A stretch of 64,000 nucleotides of DNA from Silene conica (lineage: Eukaryota > Streptophyta > Magnoliopsida > Caryophyllales > Caryophyllaceae), in the NCBI GenBank assembly GCA_029255685.2, contig CM055311.2, positions 16,390,952-16,454,951 on the forward strand, read 5' to 3'. Numbering within the stretch: the first letter of the stretch is position 1; the number at the start of each line of letters is the position of its first letter. A program made the translations under genes and the position numbers. Below, piece by piece: positions 35,008 through 47,189 of this stretch. The notes beneath the pieces are model-generated. The model was given only the letters and a program-made list of their open reading frames with translations, searched no databases and was not told the DNA's origin.

Positions 35008-35352
35008 TGTAATACTCCATTGAACCAAATAAGATATTCGGGTGGGGTAACTCCTTGAAGAGGTCCCTTGATAGGCTTATATGACTAGTGCTTAAAGGGA
35101 TTTAAAGTACTACTCATACCAACAAAGTGCACTTTCTTTTCTGGTTATCCATGCGAAAGAACTCCACAGTTAAGCGTGCTTGGCTGGGGGTAGTCTTAGG
35201 ATGGGTGACCTCCTGGGATGGTTCCCGGGATGCACATAAGTGAGGATAAAATGCTTTAGAAAGGACTCGTGTTGGTCTGTGAGGCCATTACATAGCCCGT
35301 CGAGCTAACTTGACTAACATTTCTGGTCCTAGGTGTGGGACGGGGTGTTACA
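35008..35352 (+). repeat. Cassandra 3' LTR
   Basis: 345 bp, tgtaatactcc to ggtgttaca. The 5S-like segment is at 35159-35220 and keeps the canonical gacctcctggg that the 5' copy has lost. Confidence 0.9.
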
Positions 35353-35955
35353 AACTCCTTTTGCTCCATGTAATCTCTTATTAGATGAGCTTTTCTGAGT
35401 ACATGTCTAGATTTGTTACTAGACCTAGGCTTCTTAGCCTGGAAGATAGCACCACTATTATCGCAATAAAGGGTGATTGGATTTTTCACACTAGGTACTA
35501 CTTTTGGTCCTTGTAAGAAATAACGAATCCAAATAGCTTCCTTTGCAGCTTCGGAAGTTGCCATGTACTCAGACTCTGTTGTAGAATCTGCTGTAACGCT
35601 TCGCTTTGAACTCTTCCAGCTGACTGCACCACCATTAAGAGTAAAGACAAAACCCGACTGAGATTTGGAATCATCACGATCGGTTTGGATACTAGCATCT
35701 GTGTAACCTTTAGCACATAGCTCCGTGTCTCCACCATATACCAGAGCCCAATCCTTAGTCCTTCGTAAGTACTTGAGGATGTTCTTGACGACCATCCAGT
35801 GGCTTTCACCTGGATTCTTTTGGTAACGGCTGACCATACTCAATGCATATGCCACGTCTGGACGTGTGCACATCATGGCATACATGATCGATCCTACTAC
35901 TTAAGCATAAGAAATCCGACTCATGCGTTCAGTTTCTTCCGATGTTGTGGGTGAT
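35353..35955 (-). pseudogene. pol: Copia G RT end and RNase H
   Basis: Close to element A: ERMSRISYA, TAA at 35901-35903, then SIMYAMMCTRPDVAYALSM, the RNase H motifs SGFVFTLNGGAVSWKSSK, DSTTESEYMA and CDNSGAIFQAK, and HLIRDYMEQKEF, where Cassandra begins. It is truncated at 35955 by the Tekay-2 LTR. Protein similarity to A in this region is high, so G is an older relative in the same clade. Confidence 0.9.
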
Positions 35956-38110
35956 TGTAATAACCTGTTTTTTTTAAAATATAGTTTTTATGGGTCAACG
36001 ATATTTTATTCGTAGCTATCAATTTTGTTGTTCGTAACTTGTGGTTGTATTGTTTATATGGGGTTCGAGTATGGGCCTCGTTTATCGTGAAAATAAAAGA
36101 AAAGAAGCCCACACTTGATTACAAACACACGCTGCAAACACCTTACAGCCGTCATATATAGCAGCTCTTCCTCATCCCTAAACCCTACCCTAATACAATT
36201 TTATCACATAAAACCCTAGCCGTCACATCAGAGAAGGAGGAGAGGCTGAGCACGGTGGTTGTAGGATAGCGTACGGTGTTCGATTTGGCTCTTAAAGACG
36301 GTATGTCACCACACGACCCTGTTTATGTTATAGTTTTCATCACATGATTCTGTAGTTCATCACTCGTTTAATCTGGTTTGTTTTGCATAAGGGCATACTA
36401 GGTGGTGTCAGGAACATATAAAGAGTAATGGGCTGGAGTCGTTGGTGGTTAAAGTCGGTCGTGGAGGGTGGTAGATACGGTGTCTATAAGAGTCGTTATT
36501 CATTCTGTTTTATGCGTGTTTTTGTATGCTCTTTTAAAATTGGTTTGTGTCGAGGTCTGTGAGTTTTTCTTATGGGTCTTCGCGTGGGTTTTCAGTTGGC
36601 AGTAGGGTAATGTCGGGGATGGTAGTCACGGCGGGTAAGGGTATCGGATCACGGCGGTGGAAGAGGTTTAAGAGGGCCTGTCAGGGAAGCGTATTATTTG
36701 TAGTGTTGTCGTTCTGGGTTTGTAATTCGTGTACTAGGGTGTTGGGGTGGTAATATCGTTGACTCGGGGGAGGTCGACACGATGTTACAACCGTGTCCTA
36801 CGAGTCTGGAGTCTAGGGAGGGTCCTGGTGGTTGAGTCGGGGGTAGTCGGTGGTGGTAGTGGCGTCGATGGGGCTGAGTTTTGGGACTGGTCAGTAGGTT
36901 AAGGGGTGAACCAGGCCTGGTTTGGGCTCTGGTTCATCACGCCCTTGGGAGTCGAGCAGGCTGGTGGTGGTCACGGTGGTACCAGGCGGCACGGGATACG
37001 AGGCTAGGTGGTTAGGGGTGTTAGTCGCGGCGTAAGTAGGCGGGTGTAGGGTCTGTTTTGGCCACGGGTTTGTTTCGGGAAGGTGTTTTGGTTCACGGGT
37101 TGTAGTGTTTTAATTATTGTGTCTTTATTATTATTTATATTAATATTAGTATTATTATTATTATTAGTATAACAATTATTTTATTACTATAGTAGTGTTA
37201 TATCTAATTATATTTTACTAATAGCCGTCTTTCGTTATTTCAATGTTATTGTTAACGCGTAGTTAAAGCTTATGAGTCGGGAAATCAATGATTTAGGGAA
37301 GTTTCCATGAAACTTCCCATTTATAATGAGTTCTATTTGTGGAAAATTTCCTTTTATGGAAGGTTTCTATTTATAGACAGTATAGGTTGTTATGGGATTT
37401 CGGGAAGGTTTTAATTCGTTACATATACGTGTTTAGGTAGCGAGTTTCGTGTGGAACACTTCTAACGAGCTTGGACTTATCTACAATTCTGCTATTTGAG
37501 GTAGGGGTATAATGTTGAACATGCTGTTAATATTCGATGATTTCCATGTTTACCTTATGCTATATTATGAATGTTATATGAGTTATTCATTTGTATCATA
37601 TTGTGATACGTGGTGATCGGTGCGGAGTTTATTTGGCGTTGGATCGGTGCGGAGTTTATTTGGCGTTGGATCGGTGCGGAGTTTATTTGGTGTTGGATCG
37701 GTGCGGAGTTAAGGGATGATTAATCCCAATATATATATCATAAGCTTGTTTATTTAATTTCCTCTACTCAACCTCGTGGTTGACCCTGTGTATTCGTGAT
37801 CACCTGTGATGAACCAAATTATTGGGGAGCAGATTGACAGGTGGCTGAGACTAAGGGGAGCTATGGGAGAGAGAGCTTGGATCCGGACCAGACTAAAGTC
37901 TAGATCACCTTAGTCAGTTTAGCATGAGTTGTATTTTCATTTTACAAGACAGTTTGGATACAGTTGTAAGAACATGTTATGAGTTTAACTTTTAATTAAA
38001 GTACTGTTTATCTTTCCTTTGTATCTACTCCCTCGGGAAACCGAGATGGTAACACCCTTACTTATCTGAGGAGTCCTAGTACAGGCCCTTAAATAAATGG
38101 GGGTGTTACA
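35956..38110 (+). repeat. 5' LTR of Tekay-2 (2155 bp)
   Basis: tgtaataacc to gggtgttaca. The last 100 bp align with the Tekay-1 LTR end. It contains tatata near 36154, a plausible TATA box, and a 27-bp tandem array at 37615-37709. The ORF at 36547-36753 is G-rich LTR sequence without a domain. Confidence 0.88.
37615..37709 (+). repeat. 27-bp tandem repeat in Tekay-2 LTR
   Basis: About 3.5 copies of gatcggtgcggagtttattt plus ggcgttg. Not seen in the Tekay-1 LTR. Confidence 0.9.
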
Positions 38111-38113
38111 AAG

Positions 38114-38124
38114 TGGTATCAGAG
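38114..38124 (+). promoter_or_regulatory. primer binding site of Tekay-2
   Basis: TGGTATCAGAG, 3 nt after the LTR; the same spacing as Tekay-1. Confidence 0.9.
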
Positions 38125-38646
38125 AGAACGATCCTCAGGCCTAACCTAATGAACCCAATGAATGTAGGAGAGTCTAAATAAAATGAACCCCGGGATAAGA
38201 CTGTTAGGAGCACACTAAAGGAAAAGTATGAGTCTGGGGCCCCCTCACACCGAACCATTGGCCCTCTCAGTTTTACCCGGGAACCCAGAGTTCATATACG
38301 AGAGAAAAGGGTAGATTAGGAGATGATGGAAGTGATGGTATACTGTGATAAGTATGTTATGAGAACTCTTAGTATATGTGACCGTTTGGAAAAGCCATTG
38401 AGGGCATGAGCATGAAAGAATTTTATTTATATGTATACAAAAAGGTGTATCTTAATATGGATGCATGAAGTGATTTGAATTATATCAGTAGTTATATCAT
38501 GTCTAGCGATATGCGGTTATGTGATCCCCGAGCCATATTATAGAAAGTATTACACTAGATGATGGTTACTTATTGACTTTGATGCTTAGGGAACATAGCC
38601 TTAACCCAAATGGGTGCCCACATGAGTCGGGACTCATTTCTTTTCT
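38125..38646 (+). other. 5' leader of Tekay-2
   Basis: About 520 bp without ORF, sharing agaacgatcctcaggcc with the Tekay-1 leader. Confidence 0.6.
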
Positions 38647-38658
38647 TTGTATTATAGT

Positions 38659-38842
38659 AAGCCTCCACGAAGAAACAATGTCGCTAACATCACGCAAGAG
38701 GAATTGGATCGCTTAATAGCTGAGAACGAGGCCCTAAAGGCCAAACGCATGGACTCCGCAAAAATGAGCACAATCATCGCGAGGCATCACCCTACCCGAG
38801 AAGCATCTAGAGAGGATGGGACCGAGTTTGTTGCTTGGATCG
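38659..38842 (+). pseudogene. gag: Tekay-2 gag N-terminus, start codon lost, truncated
   Basis: Encodes PPRRNNVANITQEELDRL ... KMSTIIARHHPT, colinear with Tekay-1 gag. The codon matching the Tekay-1 initiator ATG is AAG (38659-38661). Homology runs through TEFVAWI and stops exactly at 38842, where the LTR of element H begins. Confidence 0.82.
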
Positions 38843-39358
38843 TGTTTAGCCCAAAATCCGCTATCACACTGTTGGGCCCAAAGACAAGCCGAGGTACAAG
38901 CAGCCCACTACAAGAACAGATTGCATGTACAAGGAGCCGTTGGAAGGAGAAGAAAAGGTCAAACCCTAGAAGCATATTCTCCCCAACTTACTCCTATATT
39001 CCCGGAGCAGCTCAAGACCAGAGCAGATTCAGTTAGCCCAGAATCCAAAACTATAAAAAAGGAAGCTAGGGCATTTTATACTCATTCAGTTCATACGTTG
39101 TAAACTTTACTACTTTCGCAAAATACTTGTAATCCGTCTCCAACAGTGAATATCCTCGATCATAGTAAAAATATTGGTGGGATTCCGTTCCCCCCGCGGT
39201 TGTTTCCCTCAACGGGTTTTTCCGCGTCACCAAAAATCTCTTGCGTCGTTATTTCATCTCTTTAATTTTCATATTCGTTTTTTACGTAAATCCTCATATT
39301 GGTTGACACTTTGACCCGCATCACATAAGCTCGACCCGGTATAAATTTTACCAAAACA
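38843..39358 (+). repeat. 5' LTR of element H
   Basis: About 516 bp, from tgtttagccc to ccaaaaca. The left edge is fixed by loss of Tekay-2 gag homology and the right edge by the primer site. Candidate TSD on the left is gatcg (38838-38842). The ORFs at 38816-39103 are spurious. Confidence 0.75.
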
Positions 39359-39361
39359 ATT

Positions 39362-39379
39362 TGGCGCCCACCGTGGGGC
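39362..39379 (+). promoter_or_regulatory. primer binding site of element H
   Basis: TGGCGCCCACCGTGGGGC, the form common in Tat-like elements. I do not assign the tRNA. Confidence 0.85.
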
Positions 39380-39426
39380 ATAGTGCGCATTCCAATATTT
39401 AAAATCGTTATCTCGTCACAACAAGC

Positions 39427-40287
39427 ATGTCCGGGACCAAAGCTAACCCTTCCAGTTCTCAGAGCATGCCAGCCCAGTCCAGTGGGACCAACCCTACTGT
39501 GTCCGTTGGTCTCACAGGACAACCCCTGGTCGTAAGTCAGACCACAGCCCCAAGGATTGTGGCTCCATCCAGCAAACCTCCTCAGATTCCCAGATCACCC
39601 CCTGTGTCTGCTTCCCCAAGGCAGAGCAGAGAGAGCAGCCCCAGCAGAAGTGGAGAAGCCCAGATACCTGGAGTAGGCCAGCAGCCGCGGGTTCCCAGCC
39701 CAGATCCGATGCAGGTGGTGGTCCAAGGAATGAGTGCTCTGCAGGAAACCATAGAGAGCCTGAAGAAGGACAATCTGAACCTGAAAGAGCAGATCGTCGC
39801 AGTCGCACGTTCAGAGTAGCCGTTCAGGATGTTACAACCAGGGCCTGGACAGACCTTCAATCCCTTCGGGAGGGGAGGGCTGAACCGGCCAATTCCTCAG
39901 GAGATCGTCACCACCCCGAGCAGTGGCCCAGAGATACTAGATCTGGACTCGTCTGTGTTTGGAGCACCGCAGTCCAGACCAGTTCAGCCTGCAGGTAATC
40001 CTACACCTTGTTTTCCCCCTGGGACTGATCCTTTGATTTTTTCAGGTACCCCTCTACGGCCTACCATCGGGCGAACGCCAGAGATCTCAGTAGGAGCAAC
40101 ACCCGTGAACCAGTCCAGCACTGGAGGGTGGCAAGGAGGAGCACCAGCGCAGTCAGCAGTTGGTTGGCATCCAAGACCAGGCTACAGTTCATCCGTGGCA
40201 GCCAATCAACCAGCCGCAGGACCTAGGGGAGGAGCCCCTCCAGGCTTCTTCCCTCCGCCAGTCAATCCATTCCCTGGAGCAGGCAGT
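39427..40287 (+). pseudogene. gag: element H gag, N-terminal segment
   Basis: Starts at ATG 39427 (MSGTKANPSSS). Pro/Ser/Gln-rich N-terminus, then a short coiled-coil-like stretch (LQETIESLKKDNLNLKEQI). TAG at 39817-39819 interrupts the frame, which continues in phase (LQPGPGQTFNPFGRGG) through a Pro/Gly-rich region to GAGS at 40287. There element E interrupts, and the same frame resumes at 53538. Confidence 0.8.
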
Positions 40288-41606
40288 TGTTGGAGGAAGT
40301 GTCATCGACAATAGTGTGTTGACGTAATTAAAACTCATTTGAATGAAACACAACTGGGAGTGTTACTCTTTTAAAGTCGACTGATCAACATTTACCGATA
40401 ATGATTGGCTATCTAGAGTTTGACATTATCGTCATATGATGGTGGTGATCAGTTGATCCCTTAAGGTCATATCTTTAGGGAATTCCGTCTCAATGGAATA
40501 ATTAATTAATTAATATTGTATTGGATACAAATTAATTAATAACTAGAAATTTTGGAAATAATTTTATATGACGAATATTTTATAATGGGATTATAATAAT
40601 AATAGTCAAAGTAATAAAATCGTTTTATTACTCGGTTTTTATTTATTCGTTTGGGAAACGATTAAATTGAGAATGAACACGGTTGATCATAAAATTACAA
40701 AGAGTTGTAATTAAAATTATGATATTACATTTTATACAATAATAATTTCGAAATATTGGAATTATTATTTAAATGTAATAAATTTGTAAATTATGAATTT
40801 TAATAGTTAAAATTGCACAATTAACAAATTGGGTCATGTGTTATGCAACATGTGTGACATATTACAAATTAACACAATTGACAAAGATAAAATGGGGTCA
40901 ATATTAACCCCATTTCAGCCGTGTAGTATAGAGGTAGTATTGAGGTTGTGTGTGCATTGTGATTGAGTGTGTAAGTGTTCAAAGGTGTGTAAGATGTGTA
41001 AGGAACATGTAAGGCATCTTTGTTCCTTTTGGCATTGTGTAAGAGGCCATGCATAGGCTCTTCTTTGCTTCTTTGGCCAGCCATAATGCTTGCACAAGCA
41101 AGCTTATGTGCTTATATAAACACACTCACTACACACTCATTACAAGTTAGTTTTTTGGCTAAGTGATTATTGTTGGTGGATGCTTAATAATCTCACTAAC
41201 ACATTCATACTACAACTCCATTCTCCCATTTCCTTAAGTAAAATAGTTTTTTCTAAGTAAATAATATCATTTCCATAATAATAATATTAAGAGTAATGTT
41301 ATTATTATTTCTAGTATACTTGTACTAATTTTCTAGTAACAAAATTAGTATTAGTTTGAGATCGGGTCCTTGATACGTATCTTTTGGAGACGATTTTTGT
41401 TAGATCGTTAAAGGGTATTTCGGTTATTTGAAGACTCAAATAATAGGTGATTATTGAGTATAAACCTTCTAAAACCAATGTAAGGACTATCACATCTTAT
41501 GATATCATCATGCATGCATAAGATCTAATTAAGTTTTATGACTAAACTTAAATAAATTAAACTCACATTAGATTTGAGTATAAAATCCGGAACTTAGTTT
41601 CCAACA
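40288..41606 (+). repeat. 5' LTR of element E
   Basis: 1319 bp, TGTTGGAGG to TTTCCAACA. Core block at 40376-40480; TATA box at 41113-41120. Small minus ORFs at 40869-41097 recur in both LTRs and are not genes. Confidence 0.93.
41113..41120 (+). promoter_or_regulatory. TATA box in element E 5' LTR
   Basis: tatataaa followed by cacactcactacacactc, a typical core promoter with a pyrimidine/adenine-rich start region. The 3' LTR copy is at 53042-53049. Confidence 0.6.
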
Positions 41607-41608
41607 AG

Positions 41609-41620
41609 TGGTATCAGAGC
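41609..41620 (+). promoter_or_regulatory. primer binding site of element E
   Basis: TGGTATCAGAGC, 2 nt after the LTR; initiator tRNA-Met type. Confidence 0.92.
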
Positions 41621-44600
41621 ATTACGGTTGTTGCATGCATGATCGGATTCATGTTTTATGTTAAAATCGGATTAACATATATATTTCGAAAATTTTCGAA
41701 ATATTTTGGATTTATTATGATAAATCACAAAATAATTTTGCATGTTAAAGTTTCTGTTTCTAAAATTGTTTTAGGACATAAAAATAATTTTATGGATTTT
41801 TATTGTTCATTTTTATATTTATTTGTATATTTTGTAGTTTAAAACGGTTTTAAACAACAATTAATGGGAAAAATAGTTAGAAATAGTTTCTGGCCGAGAT
41901 TTTTTTGATATGTTCTCACATGCATATTTAATATATTGTATATGATTTTTCGTAAGAAATGGAGTTAATATGCATGGATTATGAATTTTATGAGATAAAT
42001 AGTCATAATATGAGTTAAAATGGGTATAAAAGGTTATATTTAGAATTTGACCTTAAAAATTTTATGAGAAGTCACATGCAATATATAAAATACCTGTATA
42101 AATTTTCGGATTTATTGGATTTATTTTGCATGATTAATGATTTTTATAGTAAAAATCGTATTAATAGTGACTCAAATTCGACTTTAATAGTTATAGTTGG
42201 AATTAATTCCCATAAATATTTTACACAATTTCACATGCAATATTTAAAGAATTTATATAAATTTTGGGAATTTATTCTCAAGTGATGCATGATTTATGAT
42301 TTTAATAGTTAAAATCGGATAAATAGTGACTTATTGTGTTAAAAATAGTTAATCTTAATATTATGGCATAAAATTTTACCCATGGATGTCTTATATAATA
42401 GGAACATCAGATCTAAAAGTTGGATATCAAAAAGTTTCTGTTTTTATGATTATTAATTTTAATGAGTTAATTAGCTAATAATCATGATTTATGAGTCGAA
42501 AATAAAATTTTCGAGTATGGTCTGTAATTTTTGGTCATTTTCAGATTCTAATATGTATTTTAGGATGACTAAAAATTTATAGCAATTTATCACAAGTTTT
42601 TATAATTTAAATCGGATTTTTAATCATAAAAACGACTATTATACGATTTATTTAAGAAATAAACCATATATATTTGCAAAAGACCATTTTATTAATTTCT
42701 GAATTTTTAGAAAATTTCCAGAAAGTTTAAAATTTTAGAATTTGAAATTTCGAATTTTATTGACTCATTTGGCCGTATTTTGTTTATTTTTCCCGAAAAT
42801 ACAAGTAATTTATGAACAATAATGCAAAATCAAGTTATATCATGATCAAATATTAGTAGAGACTAAACATTGATTCCTAAAGTAAGTTAGGATGATTAAC
42901 TTGGACATAAATTAGATTTATGTAATTTTGATGATTTTAATAGTTAAAATCGCGCATATCCGTAAAAACCGTAAACAAATATGAGATATTTGCTCCCATG
43001 AGGCGATTTGGCATTAAAAATTGAGCATGTGCATACATATTTTATTATTGCAATTTATGAATGTCATATTTGAATGTTTTTATATAATTTGGAATTATGT
43101 AATTTTCTTAGTATGGCCTTAGTTTTAATCAATATTACCCGTAATGAAAGGGAATATTGATTCGGTTGTAATTTATGTGATCTCGTATCACGGGTTTGTA
43201 ATTTATTTAAATTTTCAGTTTTACAATAGAGTAGTTATATTATTTTATTGTAATTCCGGAGATCCAAAAGACGGTGCCATACGGAAAGGAGTTCCGACAA
43301 GACGGTGTTTTCTTGGATGGCGTGCCAATGAAGTTCAAGGGACCATGGAGTTGGTTTCCGAATTTGTAATAGTTAATTAATTTTACTATTACTAGGAAGG
43401 CCATACTAGGATTTTATTGCTTTATTGCTTTTATTTTTGCATTATTTATATGTTTGCATGCATAGCCAAATCGCCATAAACATGCATATTAGTTTAGATC
43501 GTTATAAACGACCGTGTCAATTATAATTATCGAGTTCACCGATTTAATTAGCTTAAAGGAGATAGATAATAAATTGACAAGACCTCTATATTAAACAAAA
43601 ACAATTGAGAATTAGCCTTACCAAATAGTAGAACCCATGAGCTTCTATTTCGTGGGGTGGTGCTAGTCCAGTGGGCAGTACGAACCCCATTACGTAGGAT
43701 AAGTGGGGCGATGAGGTGGATTCAGTCCAGTGGGCGGATCGCATCTCGATGCAATTGAAATTTGGTTTGTACTCAACGGAAGTGTAGAGGACCAGTGGTC
43801 AATGTGTTCCGGGCAAAGATGAATAAATAATGATTTGTCATCAACCAAGAGTTCTATGGTAGAACCGGTTTATTTTAACCCACCAAACCATATTGTTGGG
43901 TCGGAGTTCCAGTGGTTCACGATTTCGGTGGTATGGGTTTGGGTCTTGGAATCATTTATAAAATTGGATAGAGGTCATTTTATAAATGCTTTAACTTGTT
44001 AAAATATTTACAAGTTGAATCAAAATGATGAATGTTTGTTTTTCCTTAATTTGTTGTTTTATAATTGTTCATTTTTACTCCTATATAATATCATTCGATT
44101 GTAACCAATATCTCCGCTAAACATCTTATGCTATATCGACAAATAGAATCTCTTTCTCCTCACTTAAAACCGTGTATTTGGTTATGGACAAGGTCCGTAG
44201 GAATTATTCTATTCCATAGAATTTGATAGGAAGGTCCTATGCAAACATAAGATTAACATCTTAAAATTTCTATTAAACCATTACGATTTCTTATAAAGAA
44301 ACTTAAATAGAAGTGATTTTAGTCAAAAAGTGTTGATTAAATCTTCTATTCATACATCTTTCTATAGTCTTGTTGCTCAATTTAATAACTTATCGTCTAA
44401 AACTTAAGGGTTAAGAACATGACGAAGTTGATATAAATTGGTAAATTGATTTAAGAAAATCATTGTAACCAATACCACCTCACTTCATAGACATTAACTC
44501 CTATGAGGAATTAATTTGGAATTAATTGAAGAAAAGGTCTTCTTCAAGTAATAATTCTTGAAGTAAGTGGGAGCTATGAGAAGACCGAATCTTTCTTAAG

Positions 44601-45441
44601 TAGTTAAAAAGAGAACGAGGTTGAGAGAAAGTCGTGTAAGACACGAAGTTAGAAACAACTCCAAATTGTAAAGTCTAAGGATGTTGGAAGTAATATGACT
44701 CCAACATATTTCTTAGGTAATACTTATGACATTAAGTTTTCATTCTACATTGTTTGCATTTGAGTGCAAATAGATGATTCACGTTAGAAATTCCATTTTC
44801 ATATGATTGAACTATGGTAAAAGAATGACAAGACCTACTATTCTAAATGGGTATTTAGAGGAGGATGTGTTAATAACACGATCCGAGGGTTCTTGTAAAT
44901 CCTATCGTCCTAACGTGAAGAAAATCGTATGACAATTTGAATGATAAACGTAAATGGAACTAAAGTAGTTGCCACTTCATCTAATATGACATTTACATGT
45001 CATATTATGCTTAACCAAGTTTTGGATTTAGAGTAATACACAAATAATAGTTATTATGTACAATTATCTCTAAATATAATTTGAGTTTTGCATAAAAGGT
45101 AAAAGTTTTACCATTACGCAATTGAAACAAATGTTGTACTCAATGTTACCATGAATTGGTTCATGGTTAGGCCATACGAATCAAGGTAATTATATTCCAA
45201 AACTAAGGTGGAAATGTCATATGTACCCTAAAACTATAGTTGGTGCCCCAAATTTTTCCATCATTACTCGATTGAAAGTCGCATTTGAGGTTAGGAATCT
45301 CATGGGTTATGCGAATCTTGCATTCAAAGCAAGTCATTCACCCTATAAACACTTTAAGGTGTGTAGGTGAGTGAAATTTCAAATCTTGAAAGATATTTTA
45401 ATTCTTCAATTGAGGAAATTAATGCGCAAGAAATTCACGTT
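41621..45441 (+). other. leader and 5' interior of element E, non-coding
   Basis: 3.8 kb, very AT-rich. At 41640-42960 a loose repetition of tttaatagttaaaatcg phrases recurs every 60-200 bp. The part at 43100-44050 parallels the Copia A leader. Around 44515-44590 a decayed match to A gag may remain (aagtgggagctatgag versus aagtgggagcgtgaag). No ORF shows a domain. Confidence 0.6.
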
Positions 45442-45469
45442 CACTAGTACAAAAACACCCTATTGCATC
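45442..45469 (+). repeat. CACTA left terminal inverted repeat
   Basis: cactagtacaaaaacaccct then attgcatc; complement of the right end with two mismatches. Confidence 0.93.
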
Positions 45470-45910
45470 CGTTCTATAAGACTTATTGCGTCGGTTCTTG
45501 GTTGACGTTTTTGGAGGTGACGTTTATTGAAACGTCGGTTCTAAAACTGACGCAAAAAACAGACATTTGCATCAGTTCTTAGTATACAACTGATGCATTT
45601 GATGTATCATTTGCATCAGTTCTTAGTAAACAACTGATGCATTTGCTATAAGAACCGACGCAAATAGCTTAGTTTTTGCATCAGTTTTCCAGTAACGGAT
45701 GCTTTTTCGCTTAGCTTTTGCATCAGTTTCCCAACAACTGATGCAATTAGTACCTTAATTTCGCGCAAAATTGAATAGTATATGTGTCGGTTATTATAGG
45801 AACTGACTCTTTTGCTCTATTTTTTTGCATCATTTCTATTCAAAACCGATGCAATAACTAATTACTATTTGCGTTATTTCTTGTAAGAACTGATGTATTT
45901 TATTTTTATG
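45470..45910 (+). repeat. CACTA left subterminal repeats
   Basis: About ten copies, in both orientations, of ttgcatcagttctta and aactgatgcaatt type words, also as gcgtcggttctt. Several are back-to-back and could form hairpins. Confidence 0.8.
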
Positions 45911-46145
45911 TTTTCAATAAAAAAAATAAATTACAGCATCGTGTTGCCCAATACATTAATCCTGCATATGATCACAAATGCAAGATGATTCGATAATTAA
46001 CAACAATAATTTTTATAAAATTAACCGATATTCCAACTCAATTACCAAACGATCTTTAACCAATCAATTTATCAACAAAAATAATGTTTCACCAACTACT
46101 CCACTTACAAATTCATACTTAGCCGTAAGATTATCCATGTCACCT

Positions 46146-46394
46146 TCATAAATTAATCCAAAACATACAGTGGCGAAGCAAGTGTAGTTGCTGCTGTATG
46201 TTGCCGGTGTTGATGTTGTTGAAGAAGCATACATTGTTGATGTTGTTTGTATTGTGGATGGTACATATACCCTGAATCGGAAACTTGAAGTTGCATACCT
46301 TGAGAAGGCCCATTACTTCCAGACAATAACTGACCATTGGAATCTTGATACATTCCTAACTTTTGTCGAGCTTGCACTTGACAGACTATTATCA
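46146..46394 (-). pseudogene. Gln/His-rich open segment, possible captured exon
   Basis: The minus strand has a tttttgcag-like acceptor (ttttgcag at about 46395-46402) followed by an open frame with QARQKLGMYQDSNGQLL and a Gln/His-rich C-terminal part ending at TAA (46146-46148). It may be a terminal exon of a captured plant gene. I do not recognise the parent. Confidence 0.35.
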
Positions 46395-47189
46395 CTGCAA
46401 AACACACACCACAATAAGTTCAAAGCCAGACTATCAAACCAAACTACCTAACCGGGAGAAGGAAACTACAAAAACAAAACCAAAAATTGAGGCTGAATCG
46501 ACAACACATGATAACTATTATCTTGCATTTTTTCAACAAGGCTGTCGTTTCCTCACCCCTGCTCCTTGACAAATGCAATATCCAAAACCTGGAAGAATTA
46601 ATCATTATACTCTACTAACAGGTCGTATATTGACACAGCCAACATTAATACTAAATCAACAGTAACATCAGCAGCAATCTAAAACACCAACACCAACACA
46701 CATTACACATTACACATTCAACTCAATCTATCTGTATATGTATATCTGTATGTGTACAGCATGTCACATGATCAATTTACACCCGCATTTTCAGCATTAA
46801 TGTTAGCAATACACAATCTCTACTATGTTCTCGCAGGCGCATTTAGGTAGATGGAAAATCGGGAAAGACTCCTTGAACAAAGTGCGAAAACATAACGAAA
46901 TAGGGGAAATATAGTCTGAATTACCTGTATAGGCCACGAGGGCAATTGCAGTTGGGCATTCCTGTGAGCTAGCTAGTTAGTCCTCCTCACTACATTCTAC
47001 ACCACTTGTCCTCAAGATGTAAACCTGCATATTTATCATGCACCAAGCAGTTCAGAAATTAATATGGAGTACTATCTTATGCAATCTTATTTGGACTTCA
47101 TGTTTTTTATCTTTAGTCATTTCAAAGATCATCTTATCCACAATCGACACACCGAAACTGAGATTTTACGTAAATATGACCGAACTTAC

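Larger units (their letters stand above)
34505..35352 (+). mobile_element. Cassandra-type TRIM retrotransposon with 5S rRNA-like LTRs
   Basis: 848 bp in total: LTR 34505-34852, primer site, about 130 bp of interior, polypurine tract 34997-35007, LTR 35008-35352. Each LTR contains a 5S rRNA-like segment with A-box and C-box words. This layout is that of the Cassandra TRIM family, which is non-coding and depends on other elements for mobility. No matching TSD is visible (ctatc left, aactc right), and about 75 bp of Copia G pol seem missing at the site. The short ORFs here are spurious. Confidence 0.93.
31753..35955 (-). mobile_element. Copia LTR retrotransposon G, 3' fragment
   Basis: Minus-strand relative of element A: end of RT and RNase H (35353-35955), 3' UTR (33709-34504), polypurine tract, and 3' LTR split by a solo LTR of family A. 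Cassandra sits in the end of pol, and Tekay-2 cuts the RT at 35956. The 5' part must lie beyond the right-hand insertions. The low-coordinate LTR boundary is imprecise because no canonical terminus is seen. Confidence 0.75.
35956..38842 (+). mobile_element. Tekay-type Gypsy element Tekay-2, 5' portion
   Basis: 5' LTR, primer site, leader and start of gag on the + strand, homologous to Tekay-1 but clearly diverged. It interrupts Copia G RT (left flank gtgat would be the TSD) and is itself interrupted by element H at 38843, within gag. The remainder is presumably right of the window. Confidence 0.88.

Noticed and set aside
34659..35220. Two 5S rRNA genes in tandem
   Set aside because: Only the promoter-bearing 3' part of 5S is matched, and each copy is inside an LTR with primer site and polypurine tract between them, so Cassandra explains both.
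35256..35352. C-terminal extension of Copia G RNase H (about 30 codons)
   Set aside because: This part is antisense of the Cassandra LTR, not pol.
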